This document shows, piece after piece, positions 43,963 through 51,612 of a DNA stretch of 64,000 bases; position 1 is the first letter of the stretch, and every line of letters begins with the position of its first letter. Position numbers and translations under genes: made by a program. The notes beneath the pieces are model-generated. The model was not told where the DNA came from and did not search any database. It saw only the letters and a program-made list of their open reading frames with translations. Source of the DNA: Demequina sp. NBRC 110057 (GTDB lineage Bacteria; Actinomycetota; Actinomycetes; Actinomycetales; Demequinaceae); the NCBI RefSeq assembly GCF_002090175.1, contig NZ_BBRN01000003.1, forward strand, positions 248,001 through 312,000, read 5' to 3'.

Positions 43963-45207
43963 TCAGGCGGGGTGACGGGCGGCGCGGGCGGCCTCCGCCA
44001 CCAGGGCGGCATCCTCGGCGTCACTGAGTGCGGCCGATGTTCGCGCCTCCGCCCGCTCGGACACTCGCCTAAGGACGGCTCGGGTGTCGTCATCGGCGTC
44101 TCGCATGAGGTGACCGATGACCCGCTGCAGCCTGAGCGCGACCTCGACCATCCCGGCACCATCGCGGGCGATGGGCCGGAACGCGTCCTCCACCATGTCC
44201 GCGAATCGTGCGCGGGGAACGTGGACGTGGGGAGCGACGGGCTCCTCCTCCGACCCCTCGGCGAGCATCGCGCTCATCACGCGATCGATGGCATTGAGCA
44301 CCTCGATGGCGGTGCCGGGGTCGTTGACGGCCGGGGACAGGGCACGGCTCGCAATTTCGGACAGGGCCACGTAGCCCAGTCGGGGATCCTGTTCGAAGGT
44401 CCGATGCTCCTCGACCCGAAACGCGAGACGCACCCGGGCGGCATCGTCGTCGCGCATCGGCCGGCCGCGAACCACGTAGGCGAGCGGCTCTCCCCTGCCC
44501 ACCTCTGCGCCGGGAAGGCACGCGACGTGCACGGTCGCATCGTGGTCCACCGCGAAGTCTTCGAGCTGGTCGATAGCGATGCCCGTGATGACACCGGCGG
44601 CCGATGCGGTGATCGGCTCGGCGTGGCGAGGGATCTCGACGGGCGCCACGCCGCCCAGGTGAGGCTGGCGCGCGTGGTGACAGGAGGCATCGGCCGCCGC
44701 CTGTTCGACGCGGTCGATGATGTCCGGCACGCGGCCGAACGTCGTGAGGTGGGCGATCCAGCGCAGGAGGGTGATCGACACGAGAGCGATGACGAGGAGG
44801 GTGCCCAGGAACAGGATCGACCGGGCCTGGTCGGTGAACGTGTCAGTGCTGAGCGCGATGATGCCGACGATGGAGAAAACGAAGCTGCCGAGGAAGGTCG
44901 ACAGCGCGTTCTGGGAGGTGGTGTCCGCGATGAGCAACTGAGTGGCGCGCGGTGTGGTGGAGGTGGCGACCGAGCCGAACGCCGTGATCATCGCCGTCAG
45001 GGAGAAGGTCGTGACGGCGAGCATGGAGGTCGCGAGGATCTGCAGGATGTTCTGCACCGCGTCCTCGCCGAGCTTGAGGTCCGCGGGGAGCGTGGGGCCG
45101 ACGGCCGCTGCCGCGAGGACGAAGATGACGGCGCCGGCGGTAAAGAGCGTGGCGCGGAACCAGATCTGGCGGGTCAGTCGCCCCAGAAACGTGCGCCATC
45201 GCTGCAT
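43963..45207 (-). CDS. DUF2254 membrane protein
   Basis: 414 residues. Four hydrophobic segments occur in the first 170 residues, then a soluble domain with TASAAGVITGIAID and LGYVALSEIASRALSPAVND, the latter a hallmark of DUF2254. In-frame starts also exist at 45303 and 45246. ATG 45207 is chosen because GGAGG lies five bases upstream (45213-45217) and the protein then begins just before the first helix. The function of the family is unknown. Confidence 0.82.
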   Translation of the reverse strand: MQRWRTFLGRLTRQIWFRATLFTAGAVIFVLAAAAVGPTLPADLKLGEDAVQNILQILATSMLAVTTFSLTAMITAFGSVATSTTPRATQLLIADTTSQNALSTFLGSFVFSIVGIIALSTDTFTDQARSILFLGTLLVIALVSITLLRWIAHLTTFGRVPDIIDRVEQAAADASCHHARQPHLGGVAPVEIPRHAEPITASAAGVITGIAIDQLEDFAVDHDATVHVACLPGAEVGRGEPLAYVVRGRPMRDDDAARVRLAFRVEEHRTFEQDPRLGYVALSEIASRALSPAVNDPGTAIEVLNAIDRVMSAMLAEGSEEEPVAPHVHVPRARFADMVEDAFRPIARDGAGMVEVALRLQRVIGHLMRDADDDTRAVLRRVSERAEARTSAALSDAEDAALVAEAARAARHPA

Positions 45208-45341
45208 GGGTGCCTCCACTGCGGGGTCGTCGAGCCTTCGCGCCATTGTGCCTGGTCGTTTCGTGGGGTTCGGTGCACGCCTGTCCACAGATTCTCGCTT
45301 CACCCGACGCAGCGGCGCGGTGCTGGGTAGGGTCGCAAGGC

Positions 45342-45992
45342 ATGGGGGCTAGCGAAGCGAAGCTGACGCGGCGGGCGATCGCGTGGGCATGCGCGCTCGG
45401 TGCGGCGGCAGTGCTCGCGGGGTGCACCGACGACCCCGAGCCCATCGTGACCACGACTCCGACAAGTTCGTCTTCGGTGGCGGCGGTGGACCCGACCGCG
45501 TCCGCATCGCCGTCTGCCAGCGCCACCCCGTCCGCAAGCGCGACAGCGCTCAGCGAGGACGAGGTGCTCGCGATGATTCCCGAGGAGGCACAGGACGAAA
45601 CCCTGGCAAGCGCCATTCACTTCGCGGAGTTCATCATTGTCGAATCGCAAGCCATGATGTCTGACCTCGACACCGCCCTTTTCCGCGCCGTTAGCGCCAC
45701 GGACTGCGAATTCTGCTCGTCACGTCTAGAGACCAGTGCCGACTTCGAGTCCAAGGGACAGCGTGTCGTCGGCCCGCCCATCACCATGGATATCGCCGAA
45801 GCTAGCGGCGGCTTGCAAAGCGACGGCACTTGGCTCGTGGAAGGTCCTATCCACGTACCCGGCGTTGAGGTCGTCGACGGCGAGGGCAAGGAAATCGAAA
45901 CGGTTGCAGCGGCAGATTACGAAGCTCGAGTCCTGCTTCGACACAACGAAGACGCCTGGATACTGCTCGAGGTCGCGGCTGAGGAAACCTGA
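45342..45992 (+). CDS. DUF6318-like lipoprotein
   Basis: 216 residues. Signal peptide with lipobox LAGC, then a Thr/Ser/Pro/Ala linker. The folded part contains LASAIHFAEFIIVESQAMMS and ATDCEFCSSRLE, the paired-Cys segment of DUF6318 proteins. It is exported and lipid-anchored. ATG 45342 is selected since only from there does the signal peptide begin properly. Its stop overlaps the next start by one base (TGATG), coupling it to the secreted protein gene. Confidence 0.7.
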   Translation: MGASEAKLTRRAIAWACALGAAAVLAGCTDDPEPIVTTTPTSSSSVAAVDPTASASPSASATPSASATALSEDEVLAMIPEEAQDETLASAIHFAEFIIVESQAMMSDLDTALFRAVSATDCEFCSSRLETSADFESKGQRVVGPPITMDIAEASGGLQSDGTWLVEGPIHVPGVEVVDGEGKEIETVAAADYEARVLLRHNEDAWILLEVAAEET

Positions 45993-47026
45993 TGGCTCCT
46001 CTAACCGTCACGGTGGTTCACGCAATCGCGCTACTGCTTCCGCTGGCGTTCGCTCATAACGCCCCTGCCGAAGGCGACCGGTGCGAAACGTCGTCGCCCA
46101 GCGGGGATTGGGGCGCAGCTACGTGCGGGACCTCTATCGACGCAGTTGGAGGCACCGTAGGCTCGTCCGAGGCTGCCAGCGACAGCGAAGCGGCAACGAG
46201 CAGCGACCGCTACATGCGACACCCGTTGTGCGAAGAGTGGTTTGAGGATGCGGGCGCACTTCTGTGGTTCGATTTCGCATTCCAAGGGACGATTCCCGCG
46301 TGCGGCGGCACAGCACGGGAGATGCCGGCAGACTTCTGCCCAGCGGGCGAGGTCGTACTGGAACCGCTTTGGGTGAGCCGGGAACAGACCGACGGCACCT
46401 TCGGGCCATGGCAGATCGCGTCGGACTACTCCTGCACCACCGACCCCCTCTACGACGCAGCCATCGCGGCCTGGCGCTCGATGGAGATCACCCCCACCTC
46501 CTACGACCTCCAGCCCAACACGGGCTACGCGGTGACCACCCTCGGCATCGTGCCGGTCGCCGACGGATCCCCGCAGACCCGCACGGTGACCCTGCTGGGC
46601 ACCGACGTCCAACTGCGCGCCACGCCCGCCGACTTCACCTGGTCCACCGACGACGGCGAGGCATGGACCACGACCGACCCCGGCGCGACCTACGCCAACG
46701 GCGGCGAGCCGCACACCTTCGACCCCGGCGAGCGCCGCATTCACCTCACGCTTGCCACCACGTGGACGGGCGAGTTCTCGCTCAACGGCGGCACCACCTG
46801 GATCGACGCGCCCGGTACGGCGACCACGACATCGGCCACCACCAGCGTCCACCTGTACAACCCGCGCTCGCGCCTGGTGGACTGCGACCTCAGCGGCCAC
46901 TGCGACTCGGGCAACGCCGCCACGGCCGCGCCCTCACCCAGCCTCCTCGACCCCGACGCCGACGGCACCGACAACTACACAGTCCCGGACGACCAGATCG
47001 ACGCCTACCTTGCCGCGCGAGGATGA
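45992..47026 (+). CDS. secreted protein coupled to the DUF6318 lipoprotein
   Basis: 344 residues. N-terminal signal peptide (VTVVHAIALLLPLAFAHNAP). The mature part has several Cys and a beta-rich region (VTLLGTDVQLRATPADFTWS, GEPHTFDPGERRIHLTLATT) reminiscent of PKD-like or Ig-like modules of proteins found next to DUF6318 genes in Micrococcales. No catalytic motif. Base composition shifts from moderately GC-rich in the first third to very GC-rich after about 46440. Function unknown. Confidence 0.65.
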   Translation: MAPLTVTVVHAIALLLPLAFAHNAPAEGDRCETSSPSGDWGAATCGTSIDAVGGTVGSSEAASDSEAATSSDRYMRHPLCEEWFEDAGALLWFDFAFQGTIPACGGTAREMPADFCPAGEVVLEPLWVSREQTDGTFGPWQIASDYSCTTDPLYDAAIAAWRSMEITPTSYDLQPNTGYAVTTLGIVPVADGSPQTRTVTLLGTDVQLRATPADFTWSTDDGEAWTTTDPGATYANGGEPHTFDPGERRIHLTLATTWTGEFSLNGGTTWIDAPGTATTTSATTSVHLYNPRSRLVDCDLSGHCDSGNAATAAPSPSLLDPDADGTDNYTVPDDQIDAYLAARG

Positions 47027-47042
47027 GCGCAACAATGAACGC

Positions 47043-47660
47043 ATGAACGACCTCTGGACCGCCGCCGTCGCCGCCACGACCGCACCCGAGCCGGCCCCCG
47101 CACCGGCCGAGCACCCTGGCTGGGTCAGCGAGCCGGAGACGAGCGACGACACCCTGCGCGAGGCCACCGGCCGCGGCTGGGACGAGTGGGTCGCGATCAT
47201 CGACGCGGGCCCTGCGCGCGGTCTCGGCCACACCCAGATCGCGGACTGGGTCAAGGCCGAGACCGACATCGTCAGCTGGTGGTGGGCGCAAAACGTGACC
47301 GTCGGCTACGAGCGCATCACCGGCCTGCGCCTGCCCGGACAGATGAAGGACGGCACCTTCACCGTCTCGCGCTCGCGGAGCCTTCAGTCGGCCGATGCGT
47401 CCCTCACCTACGAGGACCAGGCTCTCCTCGAGGCCTCGCTCCCCCAGGCTCGCATCACCCGGACGTCCAAGGCCGGCGTCAAGACGCCGCGGTTCACGCT
47501 GGCCGATGCCGCGAGCGCCGCGCCGCTCGGCCAGGTCACGTTCACGGTGGACCCCACCACGAAGGGCCAACGCCTCACCGTCACCCACGAGAAGCTCCCC
47601 GGGCTCGGTGCTTGCGAGCCGTGGAAGGCTTTCTGGAGCGCCTGGCTCGCCGCGCGCTGA
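47043..47660 (+). CDS. hypothetical protein with DUF4287-like N-terminal module
   Basis: 205 residues. Residues about 35-90 contain ATGRGWDEWVAIIDAGPA, HTQIADWVKAE and WWWAQNVTVGYERITGLR, the layout of the short DUF4287-type domain that often precedes an SRPBCC/AHSA1-like domain. The C-terminal half (FTLADAASAAPLGQVTFTVD...LTVTHEKLPG) would fit an SRPBCC fold. ATG 47043 is 16 bases after the previous stop. No function is known. Confidence 0.65.
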   Translation: MNDLWTAAVAATTAPEPAPAPAEHPGWVSEPETSDDTLREATGRGWDEWVAIIDAGPARGLGHTQIADWVKAETDIVSWWWAQNVTVGYERITGLRLPGQMKDGTFTVSRSRSLQSADASLTYEDQALLEASLPQARITRTSKAGVKTPRFTLADAASAAPLGQVTFTVDPTTKGQRLTVTHEKLPGLGACEPWKAFWSAWLAAR

Positions 47661-47667
47661 GCACCCA

Positions 47668-47686
47668 CAGAGCCCACTGGGAGACG
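47668..47686 (+). repeat. intergenic repeat, copy A
   Basis: CAGAGCCCACTGGGAGACG matches CAGCGCCCACTGGGTGACG at 50158-50176 in 17 of 19 positions. Both copies sit just after a gene's stop and are followed within about 80 bp by a CAGGGCGC ... ACCCTGG stretch, so the similarity is of an element, not one word. Confidence 0.4.
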
Positions 47687-47744
47687 GCGAAGTCCCGAAA
47701 CGCGCCGTGAGGTCCCACCAGGGCGCATGTGACACCCTGGGCGC

Positions 47745-48335
47745 ATGAGGATCCTGATCATCGGCAACGGACACGTCGGAGGCGCCGCCCGCGCCGCGCT
47801 CGAGGCGGACCACGAGGTCATCGTGGCGAGCCGCTCCACGTCCCCCGCGGTGGACATCACCGACCCCCCGTCGATCGCCGCCCTCTTCGAGCAGGTCGGG
47901 ACGGTCGACGCCGTCATCACCACCGCCGGCAAGGTCCCCTTTAGGCCGCTGGCCGACCTCACGCACGAGGACTTCGCCGCGGGCATCGCCGGCAAGGTGC
48001 TGTCGCAGATCGACGTGGTGCGCATCGGCCTGCCGTACGTCACCGACGGCGGATCGTTCACCGTGACGAGCGGCGTCCTGTCGCGCGAGCCCATCCGCAC
48101 CGGCGCGGCCGCCTCCATGGCCAACGGCGCGCTCGAGACCTACGTCATGGCCGCCGCACCCGAGATGCCCCGCGGCATCCGCCTCAACGCCGTGAGCCCC
48201 TCGGTCCTCGAGTCGTCGCCGCAGCACCACCGCGCGTTCGCCGGCTTCCCGCCGGTGAGCGACGAGGCAGTGGGCCACGCCTACCGCCGCGCCGTCGAGG
48301 GTGTTCAGACGGGACGCACCCACATCGTCGACTGA
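47745..48335 (+). CDS. short SDR-fold protein lacking the YxxxK catalytic pair
   Basis: 196 residues. NAD(P) loop IIGNGHVGGAARAAL and reduced-length fold with TVDAVITTAGKVPFRPL. The expected Tyr-x3-Lys is replaced by GAAASMANGALETYV, so the usual SDR proton relay is missing, as in other short SDR-like proteins of this type (often annotated simply as short-chain dehydrogenase). A role in binding a nucleotide or a different chemistry is possible. Eighteen bases... no overlap with the MFS gene: the stop is 16 bp before its GTG, consistent with co-transcription. Confidence 0.76.
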   Translation: MRILIIGNGHVGGAARAALEADHEVIVASRSTSPAVDITDPPSIAALFEQVGTVDAVITTAGKVPFRPLADLTHEDFAAGIAGKVLSQIDVVRIGLPYVTDGGSFTVTSGVLSREPIRTGAAASMANGALETYVMAAAPEMPRGIRLNAVSPSVLESSPQHHRAFAGFPPVSDEAVGHAYRRAVEGVQTGRTHIVD

Positions 48336-48351
48336 GTCGTAGCCTGAGCGC

Positions 48352-49728
48352 GTGAGCACCATCGCGCCCAGCACCCCCGAGCAGCGCACCGTCCTGTGGA
48401 TCGCGATACTCGCGAGCTTCGTCAGCTTCCTCGACGGGACGGTCGTGAACGTCGCGCTGCCCGCGATCGTCGAGGAGCTCGGCGGCGGCATCACCACGCA
48501 GCAGTGGACGGTCGACGCCTACCTCATCACCCTCGGCGCGCTCATGCTCGTGGCGGGCTCGGTCTCCGACACGTACGGGAGGCTGCGCGTCATCCGCTGG
48601 GGGCTGATCGGCTTCGGCCTCACCTCGGTCGCGATCGCCGTGGCGCCCACGGCGGGCGTCCTGATCGTCGCCCGCCTCCTCCAGGGCGTCGCCGGCGCTC
48701 TGCTCGTGCCCAGTTCGCTCGCCCTCATCACGTCAAACTTCCGCGGCCCGGCGCAGGGGCGCGCCATCGGCACCTGGACCGCGGCGACGAGTGGCGCGAT
48801 GGTCGCGGGACCCGTCATCGGCGGCCTCTTCATCGACCTGTGGTCGTGGCGCCTGGTGTTCCTCATCAACGTCATCCCCATCGCCCTCACGCTCTACCTG
48901 CTCACTCGCCTCACGCAGCGCGACGTCCGGCTGCCCGATGCCCACATCGACGCCATCTCCGCCGCCCTGTGCGCGGCGGGCCTCGGCGGCATGGTCTACG
49001 CCCTCATCGAGGAGCCCAACGTCGGCTGGGGTCACCCCCAGGTCTGGCTCACCGGCACGCTGGGGGTCGCGGCGTTCGTCGCCTTCATCTGGCGGCAGGC
49101 GGTCGTCGAGCGGCCGATGCTCCCGCTGGGCCTTTTCCGCGCCCGCAACTTCGCGTGGGGCAACCTTTCCACCTTCACGGTCTACGGCGCGCTGTCGCTC
49201 AACGGCTTCGTCATCACTGTCTACCTGCAGGAGACCGCCGGCCTGAGCGCCACGGCCGCGGGCCTCGCGAGCCTCCCGCTCACGCTCATCATGATCGCGC
49301 TGAGCTCGAAGGTGGGCTCCCTCGCCGGCCGGCTGGGACCGCGCCTGTTCATGACAGCCGGGCCCCTCGTGATGGCAGCGGGCTCCCTGATGATGCTCGC
49401 CGTGTCCGACGACTTCTCGTACTGGACCCAGCTGCTCCCCGGCATCATCGTGTTCGGCCTGGGCCTCACCGTCACCGTGTCGCCGCTCACAAGCGCCATC
49501 CTCGGCGCCATCGAGACCGAGCGCTCCGGCATCGCGAGCGCCACCAACAACGCGATCAGCCGCGTCGCCGGCCTCGTCACGATCGCCCTCGTCGGGGCCA
49601 TAGTCGGCGGCGCGCTCGACCTCGCAGGCTTCCACCGGGCGATGGGCGCCACCGCCGCGCTGATGGCCGGTGGCGGCGTCATCGCCTGGCTCGGCATCCG
49701 CAACCCGGCCCCGCCCACGGAGGACTAA
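48352..49728 (+). CDS. DHA2-family MFS drug exporter (EmrB/QacA-like)
   Basis: 458 residues with about 14 hydrophobic spans. Motif D1/A are visible: LDGTVVNVALPAI at the first helix, GSVSDTYGRLRVIRWG in loop 2-3, and motif C in helix 5 (GAMVAGPVIGGLFID). It should be a proton-coupled exporter of hydrophobic cations or drugs. GTG 48352 is the first start with the correct N-terminus. Co-transcribed with the preceding SDR-like gene; no TetR or MarR regulator adjoins it. Confidence 0.87.
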   Translation: MSTIAPSTPEQRTVLWIAILASFVSFLDGTVVNVALPAIVEELGGGITTQQWTVDAYLITLGALMLVAGSVSDTYGRLRVIRWGLIGFGLTSVAIAVAPTAGVLIVARLLQGVAGALLVPSSLALITSNFRGPAQGRAIGTWTAATSGAMVAGPVIGGLFIDLWSWRLVFLINVIPIALTLYLLTRLTQRDVRLPDAHIDAISAALCAAGLGGMVYALIEEPNVGWGHPQVWLTGTLGVAAFVAFIWRQAVVERPMLPLGLFRARNFAWGNLSTFTVYGALSLNGFVITVYLQETAGLSATAAGLASLPLTLIMIALSSKVGSLAGRLGPRLFMTAGPLVMAAGSLMMLAVSDDFSYWTQLLPGIIVFGLGLTVTVSPLTSAILGAIETERSGIASATNNAISRVAGLVTIALVGAIVGGALDLAGFHRAMGATAALMAGGGVIAWLGIRNPAPPTED

Positions 49729-49768
49729 CCGCTCACGGCGACCGCGGCATCGGGCATACGCTGTGACC

Positions 49769-50002
49769 ATGACCAACGGACCGGTGTACGTCTACACGCC
49801 CAAGTCGCTGCTCGTCGCCTACGTGCTGTGGTTCTTCCTCGGCGTCTTCGGCATCCACCACTTCTACCTGGGCAAGATCGGACGCGGGCTGCTGTACCTG
49901 TTCACTGCGGGAATCTTCGGCATCGGCCTCCTGGTCGACCTGTTCACCCTTCCCTCGCAGACGCGCACCGTGAACGCGCAGCGCGCCGTCGGCATCCGTT
50001 GA
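49769..50002 (+). CDS. TM2-domain protein
   Basis: 77 residues. KSLLVAYVLWFFLGVFGIHH, then FYLGKIGRGLLYLFTAGIFG and a second helix with the LVDLFTLP ending: the complete TM2 domain (two helices joined by the G-x-HRFYLG-type turn, here GIHHFYLG). Small integral membrane protein of unknown function, common in actinobacteria. ATG 49769 is the only start that gives a free N-terminus without an Arg-rich extension. Confidence 0.85.
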   Translation: MTNGPVYVYTPKSLLVAYVLWFFLGVFGIHHFYLGKIGRGLLYLFTAGIFGIGLLVDLFTLPSQTRTVNAQRAVGIR

Positions 50003-50021
50003 GAGTGAGAGACTGACACCC

Positions 50022-50141
50022 ATGTGCTCCCCCATCGCGTGCTCCTCCTGCGGCAAGACCACCTGGACCGGCTGCGGCCTCCACGTCGACGAGGCCCTCG
50101 CGGGCGTCGCCACCGAGAACCGCTGCACCTGCGAGCGCTGA
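50022..50141 (+). CDS. 39-residue Cys-rich protein (zinc-knuckle-like)
   Basis: Begins MCSPIACSSCGKTTWTGC and ends ENRCTCER. Six cysteines at 2, 7, 10, 18, 35 and 37 are spaced like a small zinc-binding knuckle (CxxCGKxTW...C and CxC). The pattern CxxCGKTTWxGCGxHV recurs in small actinobacterial proteins as far as I can recall, but no function is known. It is 20 bp after the TM2 gene, with GAGAGTGAGAG upstream of the ATG. Confidence 0.65.
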   Translation: MCSPIACSSCGKTTWTGCGLHVDEALAGVATENRCTCER

Positions 50142-50157
50142 CGCACCGGGACGCCCT

Positions 50158-50252
50158 CAGCGCCCACTGGGTGACGCCGGCTGCCCGGTGCTCGCCAATG
50201 GACACTCAGGGCGCCTTTTCGCACCGCCACGCACCCTGGTGGGCGCTCAGTG
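50158..50252. repeat. intergenic repeat copy B with inverted arms, probable bidirectional terminator
   Basis: CAGCGCCCACTGGGTGACG opens the element; the far end, read on the minus strand, is CACTGAGCGCCCACCAGGGTG, so the two ends form an imperfect inverted repeat around GGGCGCCTTTTCG. It separates the convergent Cys-rich and GNAT genes and overlaps the last bases of the latter. Confidence 0.45.
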
Positions 50253-50777
50253 CGCGGGCCGCACCCAGTAATTCAGTAGCATCGCGACGCCCCTGAACTC
50301 CGTCTCCTGCGACGCGACCATCTCGAACCCAGCAGCCGCGCACACCCCGTTGGACGCCTTGTTCTCCACCGGCGGGCACGCCATGAGGTCACGCCCGTCG
50401 CCGTGTGCGATGGCATCGGCCACCGCGAGCCTGGCCGCCTGCGACGCGACTCCTCGCCCCTGGAACTCGGGAAGAGTCACCCAGCCCAGCTCGTACACGT
50501 CGCGGCCGTCAAAGCGCGACTCCCACCAGCCCACCGAGCCCATCGCCTCGCCGCGGGACCCGCGCACGGAGAACATCCGCGGGGTGCCGGCGTCCCAGCC
50601 GCGCAGGTAGCGCTCGTGGCGCCGGTGGAGTTGCCAGTCGTCCTCGGGCCCGGCCAGCAGCGCCATCATCTCGGGCGAGTTGGCAGCCTCGAGGATAGGC
50701 GTGTCGGCATCGGTCCAGCGACGCAGGCGGACCGATGCGGGGTCAAGGCGCGCGCTCAGAGCGGCTCGACTCCCCAC
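50247..50777 (-). CDS. GNAT-family N-acetyltransferase
   Basis: 176 residues. VRLRRWTDADTPILEAANSP opens the fold; the acetyl-CoA loop is LPEFQGRGVASQAARLAVAD (QGRGVA matches Q/RxxGxA) and the end has NGVCAAAGFEMVASQE. Similar to RimJ/RimL-type acetyltransferases acting on protein N-termini or small amines; acceptor unknown. GTG 50777 is the likely start and overlaps the RraB-like gene end by 22 bases. Confidence 0.83.
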   Translation of the reverse strand: MGSRAALSARLDPASVRLRRWTDADTPILEAANSPEMMALLAGPEDDWQLHRRHERYLRGWDAGTPRMFSVRGSRGEAMGSVGWWESRFDGRDVYELGWVTLPEFQGRGVASQAARLAVADAIAHGDGRDLMACPPVENKASNGVCAAAGFEMVASQETEFRGVAMLLNYWVRPAH

Positions 50778-51151
50778 GCGGCCTTTTCCTCGGCCGTGTA
50801 CATCGCGGTCCAGGCCTCGAACTCACCGCCGTGCTCGTCGGCCACCTCGTGGCCCAGGTCGATCGCGGTCCTCAGCAGGTCTGGCACGAGCGCGCCACGG
50901 GACGTCACGACGATGGTCCACTCGGGGACGTCGTGGCTGGGGGCGCTGAGCTCGTGCCACGCGCGCCGCGCCTTGAGCGTCTCGACCGCGGCCTCCGCCG
51001 ACGCCTGGCGTGTGAAGGTCAGGGACACCTCCAGCTCGCGGGGCGCAGCGACATCGGCCCCACGCGCGAGGAACGTCTCGAGCTGCTCCTGATCGTCGGC
51101 GAACAGCTGGTACGGCTCGACCCTCTTGGGGCGGCGTGAGAACAGGCCCAT
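50756..51151 (-). CDS. RraB-like (RNase E inhibitor B family) protein
   Basis: 131 residues. The pattern LEVSLTFTRQASAEAAVETL, then WTIVVTSRGALVPDLLRTAI and DEHGGEFEAWTAMY, corresponds to the two-strand/helix repeats of RraB-type domains ending in the G-G-E-x-D/E-x-W motif. RraB modulates RNase E in gamma-proteobacteria; the role in actinobacteria is not established. Start ATG 51151 is used (GTG 51160 possible). It is co-transcribed with the GNAT gene, overlapping it by 22 bp. Confidence 0.68.
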   Translation of the reverse strand: MGLFSRRPKRVEPYQLFADDQEQLETFLARGADVAAPRELEVSLTFTRQASAEAAVETLKARRAWHELSAPSHDVPEWTIVVTSRGALVPDLLRTAIDLGHEVADEHGGEFEAWTAMYTAEEKAAWGVEPL

Positions 51152-51234
51152 GGGGCTCACGCTAGTCGCTCGCCGGGGTCGCCTAGGACCAAGGCTCCAC
51201 GAGTACGAGTCGGAGCACTTTTACCCTGGCAACC

Positions 51235-51612
51235 ATGATCGACTTCTCCAACGGCACCTTCGTCAAACTACGCCAGATCACCCCCGAGGCGGCCGACGCT
51301 GGCTACTCGGCCATCCTTCTAGACGATGAGCAGATCTACTTGGCGTTCAAGGGCATGCGCGACGGCGTGGTGTTTACCTCCAAGCGGATCATCAGCCGCA
51401 ACGTGCAGGGCCTGACGGGCTCCAAGCAGGACTTCACCTCGATGCCGTACTCGAAGATCCAGACCTGGTCGGTCGAGACTGCTGGCACATTCGACCGCGA
51501 CGCGGAGTTGGAGCTCTACTTCTCGTCGATCGGCAAGGTGAAATTCGAATTCGCAGGTGACGTCAACATTGCGTACATTTCCAAGCTGATCGCGCACTAC
51601 GCGCTGCGGTAA
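51235..51612 (+). CDS. bacterial PH-domain protein
   Basis: 125 residues, one domain. AILLDDEQIYLAFKGMRDGV, FTSKRIISRNVQGLTGSKQD and FTSMPYSKIQTWSVETAGTF follow the strand order of bacterial PH domains. It ends in a long helix (NIAYISKLIAHYAL). No membrane span or signal. Function unknown. It lies divergent to RraB, and its last 16 bases overlap the convergent decarboxylase gene end. Confidence 0.8.
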   Translation: MIDFSNGTFVKLRQITPEAADAGYSAILLDDEQIYLAFKGMRDGVVFTSKRIISRNVQGLTGSKQDFTSMPYSKIQTWSVETAGTFDRDAELELYFSSIGKVKFEFAGDVNIAYISKLIAHYALR

